Positions 1-12,503 of a stretch of 64,000 nucleotides of DNA are shown here, in pieces. Position numbers and translations under genes: made by a program. This stretch comes from Hansfordia pulvinata (lineage: Eukaryota > Ascomycota > Sordariomycetes > Xylariales). The first letter of the stretch is position 1, and each line of letters opens with the position of its first letter. Location: positions 3,844,001-3,908,000 of the forward strand of contig BJKQ01000002.1 in assembly GCA_006538405.1 (NCBI GenBank), in the 5' to 3' direction. Below the pieces are notes generated by a model, which made no database searches, was not told where the DNA came from, and saw only the letters and a list, made by a program, of their open reading frames with translations.

Positions 1-1307
1 TGAGATCACCTTGACGGACAAGAAGTCCGAGTTCGACATCATCCAGTCCAAGTACCGCATGCCTGAAGAGCTCAAGACCGGCGAGAGCGAGGAGCTGTGG
101 GACTACATTGCCGACTGTCTGCAGCAGTTCATCGAGACACACCATGGCGACATCTCTGAGCAGAAGGAGAAGATCCCTCTGGGTTTCACCTTTTCCTACC
201 CTGCCACTCAGAACTACATCGACGAGGGTATCCTGCAGCGGTGGACCAAGGGTTTCGACATTGACAATGTCGAGGGCCACAACGTGGTCCCCATGCTGGA
301 GAAGGCTCTGCAGGAAAAGGTGTGTTATTTTGTCTGTACCTCGCGCTCGGCCTCATGACTAACAACCTCCGCAGAAAGTTCCCATCAAGGTTTCTGCCTT
401 GATCAACGACACCACCGGTACTCTGATCGCTTCGGCTTACACTGACACCAAGATGAAGATTGGCTGCATTTTCGGCACCGGTTGCAACGCCGCCTACATG
501 GAGAACTGCGGCTCCATCCCCAAGCTGGCGCACATGAACCTGCCTGCCGATCTGCCCATGGCCATCAACTGCGAATGGGGTGCTTTCGACAACGAGCACC
601 AGGTCCTGCCCCGTACGCCGTACGACGTCATCATTGACAAGGAGTCGCCCCGCCCCGGTCAGCAGGCCTTCGAGAAGATGATCGCCGGTCTCTACCTGGG
701 AGAAATCTTCCGTCTGATCATGGTCGACCTGCACGAGAACAGAGAGGTGCACATGTTCGAGGGCCAAGACATCAAACAGCTGCGCAAGCCGTATTCGCTT
801 GATGCTTCTTTCCTCTCCAACATTGAGGAGTAAGTCTGCTCGCTCTGAAAAAAATGTCTTCGTCAACTAACAAGCAATTTCAGCGACCCGTTCGAGAACC
901 TCCAGGAGACGCATGACATGTTCCAGGAGAAGCTGAACCTGAAGCCCAACCGCTCGGAGCTCGAGCTGATCCGTCGCACTGCTGAGCTGATCGGTACCCG
1001 AGCCGCACGCCTCTCCGCATGTGGTGTTTCGGCTATCTGCAGCAAGAAGGGTTACACCGAGGCTCACGTCGGCGCTGACGGCTCGGTATTTAACAAATAC
1101 CCGCACTTTAAGCTCCGTGGCGCTCAGGCCCTGAAGGAGATCCTGGACTGGCCCGACAAGAAGAGTGCGCGTGACGAGGACCCCGTCGAGATCCTGGCTG
1201 CCGAAGACGGCAGCGGTGTTGGTGCCGCTCTGATTGCCGCCCTGACGCTCAAGAGAGTGGCGAAGGGCAACATGGCCGGTATCCAGAACCCCGACAACTA
1301 CAGATAG
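1..1307 (+). CDS. hxk: Hexokinase, 3' part (5' end outside the window)
   Basis: ATP-dependent phosphorylation of glucose/fructose to the 6-phosphate in the cytosol. Three exons are visible: 2-319 (reading frame already open at the edge), 375-829 and 884-1307. The introns are 320-374 (GTGTGT..CAG) and 830-883 (GTAAGT..CAG). The hexokinase signature LGFTFSYPATQ is near the start, followed by the sugar-binding stretch INCEWGAFDNEHQVLP. The C-terminal domain has the GTRAARLSACGV helix and the nucleotide-site region VGADGSVFNKYPHF. The C-terminus ends IQNPDNYR, at the usual family end, so only the N-terminal part is missing. The sequence looks like a hexokinase rather than a glucokinase, but the specific paralogue cannot be fixed without the N-terminus. 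Confidence 0.95.
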
Positions 1308-1576
1308 GCCACCCTCGGTCTGCTCAGCTTCTCGCTCTACTACACCGCTCCTGCAAACGGTGCTTCGGAGGAAAACATTGGAAATAGTGCTGTTGCACGA
1401 TTTGGCGCTTCGGTGTCCTGAGCTCATCATGACGGGTTGCTAGATGCGAAGGGTTGGATTTGTAGACAAAGCAAGAGGCGCATAGCAGCTGTTTTCTTGA
1501 TAGTCTTGGCTTCCTTTGTATCTCCTTGTTTTGGCCAACCTAAGATGGATGGGCAATGATGATTTGCTCACCCCCC

Positions 1577-3032
1577 TCACCCCATGAAGGTGCACTTTGG
1601 AAGTCGGTATTCTGCCGCGCGAGATCGTTAGCTCAACCGTACACGAAGATCACAAAAGATTAGGACACGATGTTCAAGACAAAAATAGGTCCGTTCGATC
1701 AGACGGGCTGGACTTACTGTCGAGCGTCCAGTAGCGCCTCCTGACGCCTTCCCACTCGCCCTGGCCTTCCTTATCCAGACCCTTCATGTCGACCTGAAGC
1801 TCGGTCCAGTCGACGTCCATGCCGGCATCGCTCAGGTGCATCTCAACGACCCTGGTGTAGACATCGTAGCAGATGGGCCGGTCGGCACCGAGGCCGTTGA
1901 AGAAGCCAAAGGCGCCGCCCTCGTCCAGCAGGCCCGGCACGTGCTCCGTGAAGAAGTGGCGCAGCTGCGCGTAGTCTTCGCCGAACGTGTCGAAGTAGAT
2001 GGCGTCGTAGAGCTCGCCAGCCTCAAGCAGGCGCGGGACGACGTCCTGCCAGCGGCCGGCGTGCACGGCGAAGGCGCCAGGCTCGGGCCCCTCTTTCTCC
2101 CAAGAGGGGCCGAAGCGGCAGTCGGGCGACTCGCGGATGTGCCGCAGGACGGCCGGGTGCGCCTCGATGATATGGTGGCGCGCGGGAGAAGCCTCGGCGA
2201 ACATGGTGTCGACGATGCCCATGCCGAAGCCGATGTTGAGGATGCGGGGGCGGCGGTCCGGCGTCGAAGGCGCATCACCTAGCAGAGAGTCGACGGACGC
2301 CCGCATAATGGACGTCTCCCACTCCATCATGACGCCGTTCTGCGCGTCGTCGACCAGCTTGCCCGGGGTATAGGTCAGCTCGGATCGCAGGTACTCGTCG
2401 CTGGTGACGGTGGGCCCAGCGTTCGCCTTGGCTGGGGGCGCGAAGGCGCGGTCTGGATCCGACTCAAGGATGGTGTCTTCCGGCTCCTCCTGCTCTTTGG
2501 CTTCCGCTTCTCCGTTCTCCTCCGCGGCGTCTCCTTCAGCCTCTCCTTCCTCTTCCTCCTCAGACGAAAGCTCCTCGTATCCGTCCAGCAGACCGAACAG
2601 CAGCTCGGCGCGGACGCCGGCGTCCACGCACAGCTGGTACAGGCCGTCGAGGCCGAGGCGGAGAGCCAGGCAGCCGGGGGTCTCGTTGTTGCTGTCGACG
2701 TCGTTCCAGATGGCGCCGGCGAGGAACAGCTCGTGGACGATCTTGTTGGCGCGGGAGCTTGTGGCGTCCTTCTCCTGCCCTTGCCCCTCCTGGCTGCCGC
2801 CGTCCTTCTTGTCGTGGCTCCCGCGGTTCGCGGGGGCGCAGGCGCGGATGGCGGCGTGCAGAGGGGTCTCGCCGGTGGTGGGCTCCTGGACGCTGGCGCG
2901 CCCCGGGACGGCTAGCAGGGGCTTGAGGCCGTCGAGGTCGTGGTGCCAGGCGTGGTACAGGATCTGGGAGACGTTGGCGGGGCAGGCGGGCGGGATGCGC
3001 GCCGCCATGCTGTCGTCTGGGGCTCCTGCCAT
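1577..3032 (-). CDS. RMT2: Protein arginine N-methyltransferase 2 (type IV, RMT2)
   Basis: AdoMet-dependent delta-N-methyltransferase; the yeast enzyme modifies an arginine of ribosomal protein uL11. Exon 1 is 3032-1718 and a 35-nt last exon is 1611-1577; the 106-bp intron (1717-1612, GTAAGT..CAG) restores the family's C-terminus YWTLDKYRLPKCTFMG. The N-terminal third carries ankyrin-like sequence (ILYHAWHHDLDGLKPLL, TGETPLHAAIRAC), followed by an acidic linker rich in Glu. The methyltransferase fold shows motif I ILNIGFGMGIVDTMF, then HHIIEAHP and YDAIYFDTFGEDY. The length of 449 aa fits the family. I chose ATG 3032 (MAGAPDDSMAARIPP); the second ATG at 3008 is possible. The open frame continues upstream to 3251, but that sequence is low in coding character. 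Confidence 0.93.
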
Positions 3033-4789
3033 GGCTGCGGCGTGCTTTTGCTCGTCGGTGCGCTTCGCAGAAGCTCGCCAGAAAGGCCAAGGACAATAGT
3101 AACTGCAGACGGGTTCGGTGGGGGTGGGAGGGACGCGGCGCTGTCGTTGTGCTCGAGGATCGTGAGGCTCGTCGGCGGGGTAGCACGGAATTGTTGAGTC
3201 GCGACGGCGGGGTCCGGATAAGTGTGCTGACGAAATCGCACTGTAAGACAATGGACTTGTTGCTGCGGCTGCACCGTGTCTCTTCAGGGCCTTCTACTCC
3301 TGGCCTGCATGTGCGCTGGAAAGCTTGTACGAAGTGATCGCACAATCAGAACGCACGGCAATGGCCCCCACCTTGCAGCGCGGGAAGCACCACAAACCGT
3401 ACCGGCCCAAAACCACAGAGCCCAAGCTAAGCAAGCACATGGCCCAAGGCAGTGCTGGTGATTGGCCAATGCGGCGCCGCCCGATGGCCTAGGCTGGCGG
3501 GGCCTTCGGGCTAATATCACCGGCCGCGTGCGGCCAGCAGGTGCAAGGCACGCAGGCACGGTAGCAGCATGGGAAGCGCGGCTGCAGCTTGAGGTACCTG
3601 AGCTAGAGGTGGGGCTTGCATGATACGAGTACTTCCTGCACGTTTCCTCCCCGTCGTGCCTGCCGGGCTGGCTCCCCGCTCCCTGCACGAGCGAAACCTT
3701 GAAACGAGGCAGCTTCTTTCCTTCTGACGCATGCGGCTTTTGCTGTCGCGGCTGCCCCGTCAATGGATGTTGTTGCCGCCCACTAATATCACTGGCTTGA
3801 CCTCATGCTCACTACAGTAGCTCGTACGTAATATGGTCAACGATCACTTGCTGGCCCATCCAACTCAACACCGACGAGGTCCAATCTCGAGGATTCCCTC
3901 CCCGTCCGGATCCCTCCACCTGTCGCGCCAGGAATGCTTGCTTGATGAGCTGTCTGGTTTGTTGATGCAGCCCGGGTTTTTGGCAGCTTCACCTCTACCC
4001 TCCCTCTTCGACCAGGTGAGCCACGTCCACAAGGGATCCAATTCCCTTGCATTCCCTTCCATCTCCACACCCTAGCCCTGCCCGTATCCTCGTGTCATTT
4101 GCCTCGTCGGCCTCATATTGCGTTCTGAGAACCGTGTCTCTGTTTTGGTCTCGCTGCCTCGTCCCGCTCTTCCCTTGTCGCACCCGACCCTTCCCCCATA
4201 GCCCATCGCCCGGACCCAATCGCCTGCTCTGCTGCTCTCTCCGGCAGGAGGTCGCGTGCCCCGTCCGTCTCTGTGGTATCCGAGGTAGGTATTTTGCCAA
4301 GCCCATCGCGCGCCCTGCTTTCCTCCCCAGTGCCTCGCCTGGTCAAAACATCACCAGTGGCAGTTCCGGCCCTCGCGCGCCTGATTCGCGCCCTTGCCCA
4401 CGCCTGATTGCCTCGTGCAAGGTTGACCCTGTTCAGCTTGCCTCCAATCTCCACGTCGACTGTCTTCCCTTCGCCTTGGGCCACCCAATAAACCGCCTCG
4501 CTTTGTGGTCCCTCTCATCTCTACCGTACGCTCTGTCGCCGTTTATGCTCGCTTGCGCCGTCAAGCGAACGTCTCGACATCCTCTCCCCGGCTTCCAGCT
4601 CCCAACTCCCGCCCAGTCCTCTTCAACCCAATCTTCGTCTCTGGCCCTCGCCGCACCTCGCGCTCTCTCCATGTCTTGATGCTAATTGTCGAAGACCTCA
4701 AAACCCACAAAAGGAAGTGGATATCCTGCCTCCAACAGCCTCAGTCACCCACCGAAAGGAAACGGCGCGTCCGCCCCGGCCTCATCGTC
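3033..4789. other. Spacer between RMT2 and VTC4 (divergent promoters)
   Basis: No gene is supported here. The two flanking genes diverge, so the spacer should hold both promoters. The part from about 4080 to 4789 is strongly pyrimidine-rich on the plus strand, as in many fungal leaders. Open frames in it give Ser/Pro/Leu-rich proteins without domain features. Confidence 0.6.
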
Positions 4790-7265
4790 ATGAAGTTCGG
4801 CGAGCAGCTGCGGTCCAGCATCATCCATGAGTACCAATGGTACTACATTGACTATGATGGACTCAAGGCCGAGCTCAAAGCCGCCTCCGGCTCTCCTCGC
4901 TTCGGCACCTCCCCCGAACCCGGCCCATCCAACCCCGAGGCCGCCCGCAAGGCCAAGAAGGCCAACCAGTGGACCGAGGAGGACGAGCAGCGGTTCATCA
5001 AGAAGCTCTACGATGAGTTGGAGAAAGTCTACACCAAGACCAAGGTTAAGGAATCCGAGGTCCAGCGCCGCATCACCGTCAGCGAGAAGGAGGTGAAGGA
5101 CGTCGTCAGCAAATTCAACGAGCGCGGTGTCGCTGAGCAAGGCCCGTCCGAAGAAGAATTCATGATGCTTGAGGAGGCCCTGAGTGACATCATCGCCGAT
5201 GTCCACGACCTGGCCAAGTATGTTCAACTGAACTACACGGGCTTCTACAAGATTATCAAGAAACACGACGTGCGTCTATCCTTAGCTTCCCCTGGTGGAG
5301 TGGCTGATAGCTGATATGCTGCTCCAGAAAATGACCGAATGGCACCTGCGCCCGTCTTTCGATGCTCAGCTCAAGAAGAAGCCCTTTTACAACGAAGACT
5401 TTGACGGTGAAGTCGTCAAGCTCTCCAAACTGTACGACTTGGTCCGAACCAGAGGAAACCCAGTTAAGGGTGACAGTGCCGCAGGTGGCTCGCAGGGCAG
5501 CTTCGTCCGACAGACCACCAAGTACTGGGTACACCCCGACAACATCACGGAGCTCAAACTCATCATTCTGAAGCATCTGCCGGTCCTGGTTTTCAATGCC
5601 AGCAAAGAGTTTGACCCCAAGATTCCGCCATCACCTCCATCTACTACGACAACCCTGAGAAGTGGGACTTGTACGAGGGCAGACTGAAGAAGACCGAGGG
5701 CGCAGAGGCTATTCGCCTGCGATGGTATGGCGGGATGCAGAACGATACCATCTTTGTGGAGAGGAAAACCCATCGCGAGGACTGGACCGGAGAAAAGTCG
5801 GTCAAGGCTCGATTCTCGATGAAGGAGAAGAACGTCAACGCATACATGCGGGGCGACCTGCTGCCTGCGGCCATCTTCGAGAAGGCCCGAAAGGATGGCA
5901 AAAAGTCTGAGAAGGTGATCAACGAGGACGAGGCATTGGCCAGAGAGGTTCAGTACAATGTGCTGAAGAAGGGCTACAAGCCCGTCTGCCGGTCATTCTA
6001 CAATCGCACTGCCTTCCAGTTGCCCGCCGATGCCAGAGTGCGCATCTCTCTGGACACAGAGCTCACAATGACTCGCGAGGACAACTTGGGAGGGAAGAAG
6101 AGGGCAGGAAACAACTGGCGCCGCATGGATATCGGCATTGACTGGCCCTTCTCTCAACTACCCCCTGAGGATGTAGTACGCTTCCCCTACGCTGTGCTGG
6201 AAGTGAAGCTCCAGACGCAGGCAGGCCAAGAAGCACCAGAGTGGGTTCGCCAGCTCATCTCAAGCCACCTGGTCGAGGCTGTTCCCAAGTTTTCCAAGTT
6301 CATTCACGGCACGGCTACGCTGTTCCCCGAACACATCAAGCTTCTCCCATACTGGATGCCGCAGATGGATGTGGATATTCGCAAACCGGTCACGCACAAC
6401 TTTGGTATCCGGCGGCCCAATCAGTCGGTAGCTAGTGGGACGACTTCGGACGACGAAGAGGAGGACATTGACTCTGATGCTGAGGATGAGGGGGAGGAAG
6501 CGCCGCACCACTCGACGAGTGGCAATCTCTCCAGGGGCGCTCAGCAATTAATCCTGGGCGACATTGAGGGTCAGACTGCCGAGGGCACCGTCTCGAACGA
6601 GGACTTTCCCCTGTACGACTCGGACGACGAGTACGATGAGGATGATGCTGTCGAGGAAGCTAGACGGGTTGGCGGATGGCCCTATTACTCGGCATTGGCC
6701 AAGAAATATGCGCGGTCGGCCAGCCAAGGAACGAAGACCGTCTTGACGGCGCTGATCCCTCGCCCGCGCGGCAGCACGGTACCGCGCTCTAACAGAGCGC
6801 AAATGTTCTTTGGCGAGCAGGAGATTCAAAACCAGAGATTCAAGGCACCTAAGGGCAAGAAAATCTATGTGCCTGTCCGGGTCGAGCCCAAGGTGAACTT
6901 TGCCGCGGAGAGGACATTCCTCGGCTGGGTAAGTCGGCTCCCACTGACAATGAAGCAAGAAAAAGCCACTGACACAGACACAGCTCGAATTTTCTATCTA
7001 CATTGGGACCATCGCAGTCACCCTCTTGAACTTTGGGGAGAAGCCAAACAAGACTTCATTCATTGCGGCGGGTATCTTCACATTGCTGGCGGTGATGGCT
7101 CTTCTGTATTCGGTGGCCATCTACCTGTACCGCAGCGCGGGTATAAGGGAGCGCAAGTCCATCAAATTCTACGACCGGGTGGGACCTACGGTGCTGTGTG
7201 TTTCCTTGTTCGTGGGGGTGGCGGTCAACTTTGGGTTTGAAGGGAAAGAGAGGCAAATCTGGTAA
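4790..7265 (+). CDS. VTC4: Vacuolar transporter chaperone 4, polyphosphate polymerase (one-base frame break near 5621)
   Basis: Catalytic subunit of the VTC complex, which makes polyphosphate from ATP at the vacuolar or ER membrane and passes it into the lumen. Exons are 4790-5269, 5328-6928 and 6984-7265 (introns GTGCGT..CAG and GTAAGT..CAG). Residues 1-160 form an SPX domain (starts [19 protein letters not shown]). The tunnel domain has KYWVHP, the basic pair RLRWYGG and the conserved [20 protein letters not shown]. An acidic linker follows, and then a three-helix DUF202 membrane domain ([50 protein letters not shown]). The intact catalytic motifs separate it from VTC2/VTC3. The frame slips by one missing base between KEFDPK and the following family-typical [12 protein letters not shown], at about 5619-5624. 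With one base restored the protein is about 787 aa, which is normal. No splice sites flank the slip. Confidence 0.94.
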
Positions 7266-9179
7266 AAGCGGCGAGGCCAGCAGGCTCGGGTTCCAGGGAC
7301 GACGAAAGTGTATGAGTATGGCAGTCGACGAAGAGAAGCGCGGCTCGTTTGGATAGTGGTTCTTGCACCCTAGAATGGGTTTTGTAAATGTTGAATATAT
7401 ATATTCTTACAGCGCAAATTGAGATTCCGACAGGGTGCCCGCCGACGGCCGCTCGTGAAACGAGGCGGTCAGCATGCGGCCGATGCGGCCGAAAGTTGGA
7501 GCGGTACGCACGAAGCGACCCTGGCTTACGGCGAACAGGTGGCTGACAGGATGTGAATGTTGCTGACACAGAACTTCTTGGGAAGCCGAGAGGCCCAAGA
7601 AGCCGAGAGGTTCACGAGGAGACACGCGGGCATGTCGGGATTGGGGCGGAGGTGTCGGTAGCACGAAGGACGGCGTCGAGGCTGAAGGCAGGCAGTCCTC
7701 TCTGCTCCGTACGAGTACTCGTAGGCAGTGGAAGCGGCCCAAGCTAGCGGGTGGGGCGGAGACATTCGTTGGCGCCGGGCCGTTGTCAGAATCGCATGCT
7801 TGAACGAATGTGCCGTAGCAGGAGGGGCGTAGGGGGTCGAAAGCCGACAGAAAAGTCGCCGAGGTCGCCGGAGCGCATTGTCAACACACCTCTATGAGGA
7901 ATCCATCGGTAGTAGCTTGCAGAATGGCCTTGAGAAGCAGTATTTGCCCCGTGAGGCTTCAGGCTTGTCGGCCGGGTCTTCCGTGAGGACGCGAGTGCGT
8001 GCCTGTACGGTAGAAATCGCGAATCAGGAAAGAGGGGGGTTCTGTACGAATAAACGGAGTTTAGAGAACCGTTCGGGCTCGAAGATCAAGACGGCAGGAG
8101 CTCGTTTCATCAGTCTCCCTTTGTGCAGCTGCCAAACTCTGGCTCCACAAGACGTCAATACACGTGGGTACCTGCCAGCTTGACCAGTACTCGCATTGGA
8201 TTACGGCAGGCACGATTGATTCTTCCTGCCTCAAACGCAGTCCTGCCTATCTCTTGGAGGAAAAGATTGAATCACGAATGATGAACGAACTGACGAACAC
8301 CTCACACAATCTCGTCGAATCACTAGCGAAGAGCCAACGACGAGTACGGAGTAATGAGGTGCGGCCGAAGCCTCGAATCAACACCACTGGTACGATTAGG
8401 CCCTGGGGTGCTAGGAACAGATTGGCCTCTCCTCTGCCCTACCTACGAGTATGGAACGGCTCGCTAACGTCAAATGGTAGTCGTAGTCTGCTCGGATCAC
8501 CATTCCACGAGGCTGGCTGGCTTGATTCCAATTCATGCTGTGAAGCGCCGCCCAGGGTCCAGGTCTGGAGATGCCCTTGCCCAATGAAGAAACCTCTCCC
8601 ATGCCGAGCCAGCTGCTAGCTTATGCATCCTGACCCGATTCAAGCCCATCCAATGGCTGACTTGGCCTATGCTAGAGCCGAAGACTAAGGGATTACATAC
8701 CGGGGCCGCCTCTAGACTGCCGGCCTGCGACAGTCACCGCCCGCCCGACTCGATCCATCGTGCCATCGTCGTCGACGTGGGGCGGCCAAGTGGGAACCTT
8801 GCCATCAAACACGACAGGGCCTGTCTCGCACGGCTGCTCAGCCCGCCACGCAATGCGGTTCGCTTCGTCTTAGCCGTTGCACGCGAAGCCGGCGCTTCCG
8901 TAGACCAGGGCTGAGCTGATCTGGGCTGAGCTGAGCAGGCCCCCAACCGACAGTGGGCTCGGCACGCGCAAGGGACTTGCCCACGTAGCTTGGTTCGCGG
9001 GGGCCGGCGGGCCGGCGCTGGACGCGGGAGGGGCAGTATAAGATGCCACGACTTGGCCACTTTCGCGGCTATGCTTTGTCGTTGTTGCTGAGCAGTCGCC
9101 TTGTTCTTTTCTCTCACTCGCCTCGAGCTTTCATCTCCCTCTCTTCTCCTGCCCTGCCCCTTTCTCGCCAGCTTTCGAC
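7266..9179. other. Spacer between VTC4 and cystathionine gamma-synthase
   Basis: No gene is supported. The perfect 14-bp palindrome TACGAGTACTCGTA lies at 7710-7723. A minus-strand open frame 7742-7407 ends in a faintly protein-like stretch, but it has no start or splice structure I can defend. The last 200 bp form the CGS promoter and its CT-rich leader. Confidence 0.5.
9037..9043 (+). promoter_or_regulatory. Possible TATA element of the cystathionine gamma-synthase gene
   Basis: TATAAGA lies about 140 bp before the ATG at 9180, followed by a CT-rich leader (about 9110-9175), which is the usual order in fungal promoters. Assigned by position and sequence only. Confidence 0.35.
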
Positions 9180-11032
9180 ATGGCTGCCTACACCAGCGAC
9201 CCCTGGGACACGGAGCTAGGCCAGTCCATCCCTCCTCATGGCCCTCACACCATCACGATCCACGCCGCCGGCTGGCAGCAGGCGATCCGCTTTCGCGATG
9301 GCGACTTCAGTCTCATCATGCAGATGAAGTCCATGTACCCGCGCTTCTCGCCCTTTGGCGTCTCGGCCAAGTTTGTCCAGTCCCTGGCGCCCAAGCTCAA
9401 CCTGCCCGAGGGCTACACCTGCGCCGCCTTCCCCTCGCCCGATGTCTGGGCCGTCAACCAGAAGCACGCCACGTCGACTTTCCGCGAGGAGAAGCACCGG
9501 GTCGCCGCCGAGGACCTGCGCTACTATGTCATGGACATTGCCGGCATCCGCCTCTACCTCGTCGCCTTCCCCATGGCCAAGATGATGGGCGCGATTTTCA
9601 TGTGGCAGCACGGTGGCCTCGGCTTCGGCACCCGCCTGTCCGAGTCTCTCATGCCCCACGCCGCCGACGCCGTCGTGGTTGGCGAGTATCCCGGCGGTGC
9701 CGACCCCCCGGCGCCGACCTACTTCCCCGAGGTTGAGAGTCACGCCCGGCTGCGCGAGCGCATCGCCGGCCTCGTCATGCGCGCCACCCCCGTCGCCCCG
9801 CGCGCCCCGGTCCGCCCCGACGACGTCTTCCTCTACCAGACCGGCATGGCCGCCATTGTCCGCCTGCACCAGACCATATCCGCCCTCCGCCCTGCTACCA
9901 CCGTCGTCTTTGGCGCCGTCTTCCACTCCTCCTGGCACATTTTCGAGGAGAGCCCCGGCGGCATCAAGCATTATGGCACCTCGACCGACGCCGACATTGA
10001 CGATTTCGAGCGCTACCTCGACGGCGGCGGCAGCTGCAGCTACGTCTTTACCGAGTTCCCTAGCAACCCCATCCTCGTCAGCGTCAACCTGAAGCGCCTG
10101 CGCAACTTGGTGAGTTTATTTGGCTGCCCCCCCCCCCCCAAAACACACACACACCAAGCATGCTCCGTATCCTTTGGCTTGCTTGCCACGTGAACAACTG
10201 TTGATTCAAAATTCGCACGCAGGCCGACAAGCATGGTTTCTATATTGTCGTAGATGACACAGTAGCAGGCTTTGGTAACATCGACCTGTTGCCAGTGGCA
10301 GACGCCCTGGCCACCTCGCTGACCAAGTCCTTCTCGGGCTACGCCGATGTCATGGCGGGCTCGGTGACACTAAACCCGGGCAGCAAGGCGGCATACGATG
10401 TGCTGCGACCGGCACTGGAGGCTAGCTTCCACAACGAACTCTTCTCCGGCGATGCCGACGTGCTCTTGAGCAACAGCAACGACTTCCTGGAACGAACCGC
10501 CGTCCTCAACAGCAACGCGGCGGCCCTGGCTGCCTGTTTTGCTGCCGAGGCCGCTGACCCTGCCTCTCCCGTCAAAGCCGTCCACTACCCTCCTCACACC
10601 AAGGGTACCAACTATCTCCAGGAGTTCCTGCGCTCCAAGACGCCCGAGCTTCCGGAGCCCGGCTACGGCTGCCTTCTGTCTGTTGAGCTGCGCTCCCTCG
10701 ACCAGACCATCGCCTTTTACGACAACCTGCGCTTCCACCACGGACCCCACCTGGGCGCCCACCGCACGCTCGCCGTGCCGTACAACATCCTGACCTACAG
10801 CAAGGAGCACCCCGAGTACCACAAGGGGTACGGTCTGACGCACGAGCAGATCCGCCTGTCCGTCGGCCTAGAGGACACGGAAACTCTATTAGCCACTGTC
10901 CGCGCCGCGCTGGACAAGGCACGCGAGGTGCCCGCCGCCGCCGCCGACAAGGCTGCGGCTGTCGAGGAAAAGGTTGCTAACGACGGCGACATCAAGACGG
11001 GCTTTGATCCTCTGGCAGGCAAGGCCAACTAG
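9180..11032 (+). CDS. Cystathionine gamma-synthase (Cys/Met-metabolism PLP enzyme)
   Basis: Trans-sulfuration step that joins cysteine to an activated homoserine to give cystathionine on the way to methionine (Neurospora met-7, yeast STR2 type). Exons are 9180-10109 and 10223-11032; the intron 10110-10222 (GTGAGT..CAG) contains a run of about 11 C and a CA run. The 579-aa product has the long fungal N-terminal extension, then the PLP fold. Visible parts are DVFLYQTGMAAI, the cofactor-ring region VFTEFPSNPIL, DKHGFYIVVDDTVAGFGN with the PLP-nitrogen aspartate, and SLTKSFSGYADVMAGS with the Schiff-base lysine at about residue 345. The C-terminal domain is complete to LRFHHGPHLGAHRTL and IRLSVGLED, followed by an Ala/Lys tail. 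The start has a good context and lies 140 bp after a TATA element. The frame is intact throughout. Confidence 0.92.
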
Positions 11033-12503
11033 AGGGGGTATGGAGAGTGTGGCCTTGGCAGGCCGGTGAGCGGACTGTAGATAATATTCACGATTTAACG
11101 TCAAGTAATGCACGACATGTATGAAACTCATACCTGTGAAGAGAGATTGCATCGAGCAATGGCCAAATCATGTTCCGTGGAATTCTGGCTGAGCAGCCAA
11201 CTTTAGATGGAAGACTGTATGCATCAAGCAGCAAGCCACGCATCGCTTGGGGATTCGGCCTTGTTCAATGCGCAGGAAACACGACTGGTAACTACCACGG
11301 CCCCCTTAAGCACCTGCTCACAGCAACACATCAATTTTGACATTGTCTTTTGGTGTCCAACTAACACATACAGCTACAACTACACTTTTGCAGCGGTGTG
11401 TCTGAGCATTCCGATAGACAGATCGCCTGAACGGGGATCGTCGCCAACTCTCCGTCACTCGAAATAAGAACCTCGTGGATCCATGACGACTGCCACGTCT
11501 GCTAACTCGTTGGTGAAGTACGAATCCATCCAGGTGGGAGGAGACGCTGACTTACACCTCATCTTTGCACAGGTCTTGGCTCTTCAGCTTTCCAGTCATT
11601 CACATCTTTTATCGTAGATGACATTCTCTTTGACCAGTTCTCATATTCGAGAACCCCGCCCATTCTGATCCCAACAAGTAATCTAGACTGCTTCCACTGA
11701 TTAGGCTTCGACACTCATCAGAGACCTGGGACTAGTACAGTTTATGGTGAAAGAACACAAACGGGTGAGAGTAGACCGGAACTCCACATAAGCCAGGGAC
11801 TATCTTCTAACGCGTCTCAGGTATTCTCTAAGCCACCACGTTCATCTACTCTCTACTTGACCCGATATTTCTTGAGTTGGAGCGGCGGTCCCCCGGTATT
11901 TACACCTTCCTCGATACGCTTCTGAACGGCTAGAGCTGTAGAGTGCTCGATCGGTGGTCCTCTCTCAGCCGAGCCAGCGCCTGACTGGCTGTTTATCGCT
12001 ACAGTTCGGAACCCGCGAAGACGGTCACTCTTGCCGTCTTCTACATCCCAGTGGTCTTCCATTCTTACCATCGTCACTTTGACGCTCGCCCCGCCGGCCC
12101 TTGTTCCGCCGCCATTGCCAAGTCTCTTTGCCTTGCGTCCAACGCCTACCGTCGCCATCTCACCACCATCTTTCTACATCGATCTCAAAGGTCTACCCTG
12201 CCTGTGAAGTATAGCCTTAGATCAATGCTTGAACACCAGGATTCGATCCAACTGCACCCACGTCCAGATCGTTTCTAACGAGCTCTCACCTGCTCGCTCA
12301 GCCTATCACCCTCCACCTTCCAATCAACCCGCACTCATTCTAACCTCGACCTGATATTCACACTCATTCTCTTGAAACACCCTTGCTTCCTCGCTCTGCC
12401 GGCGTGAAGATCCACACCTTCCCCCTTCACCCGCACTCCAGATCCCTGGCACACACAAAAACACACATAACGGAGAAAGAAAGAAAAAAAAAAGAAACAG
12501 AAA
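11033..12503. other. Spacer upstream of the 12.5 kb gene
   Basis: No gene is supported. Base composition is visibly less GC-rich than the flanking genes, and open frames are short. A 101-aa minus-strand frame (12158-11853) is the only one with mixed composition. The last 100 bp before 12504 are A-rich (runs of AAAG) and likely leader sequence. Confidence 0.5.

Noticed and set aside
2404..3099. 231-codon plus-strand frame opposite RMT2
   Set aside because: Antisense shadow of the RMT2 exon.
7407..7742. Minus-strand frame ending SESQFAL downstream of VTC4
   Set aside because: The last 40 residues look somewhat protein-like, but I could not find a start or splice sites, and it overlaps the VTC4 3' region.
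11853..12158. 101-codon minus-strand frame with ATG
   Set aside because: Mixed composition but no family feature, and chance is likely at this length. Kept as a possibility only.
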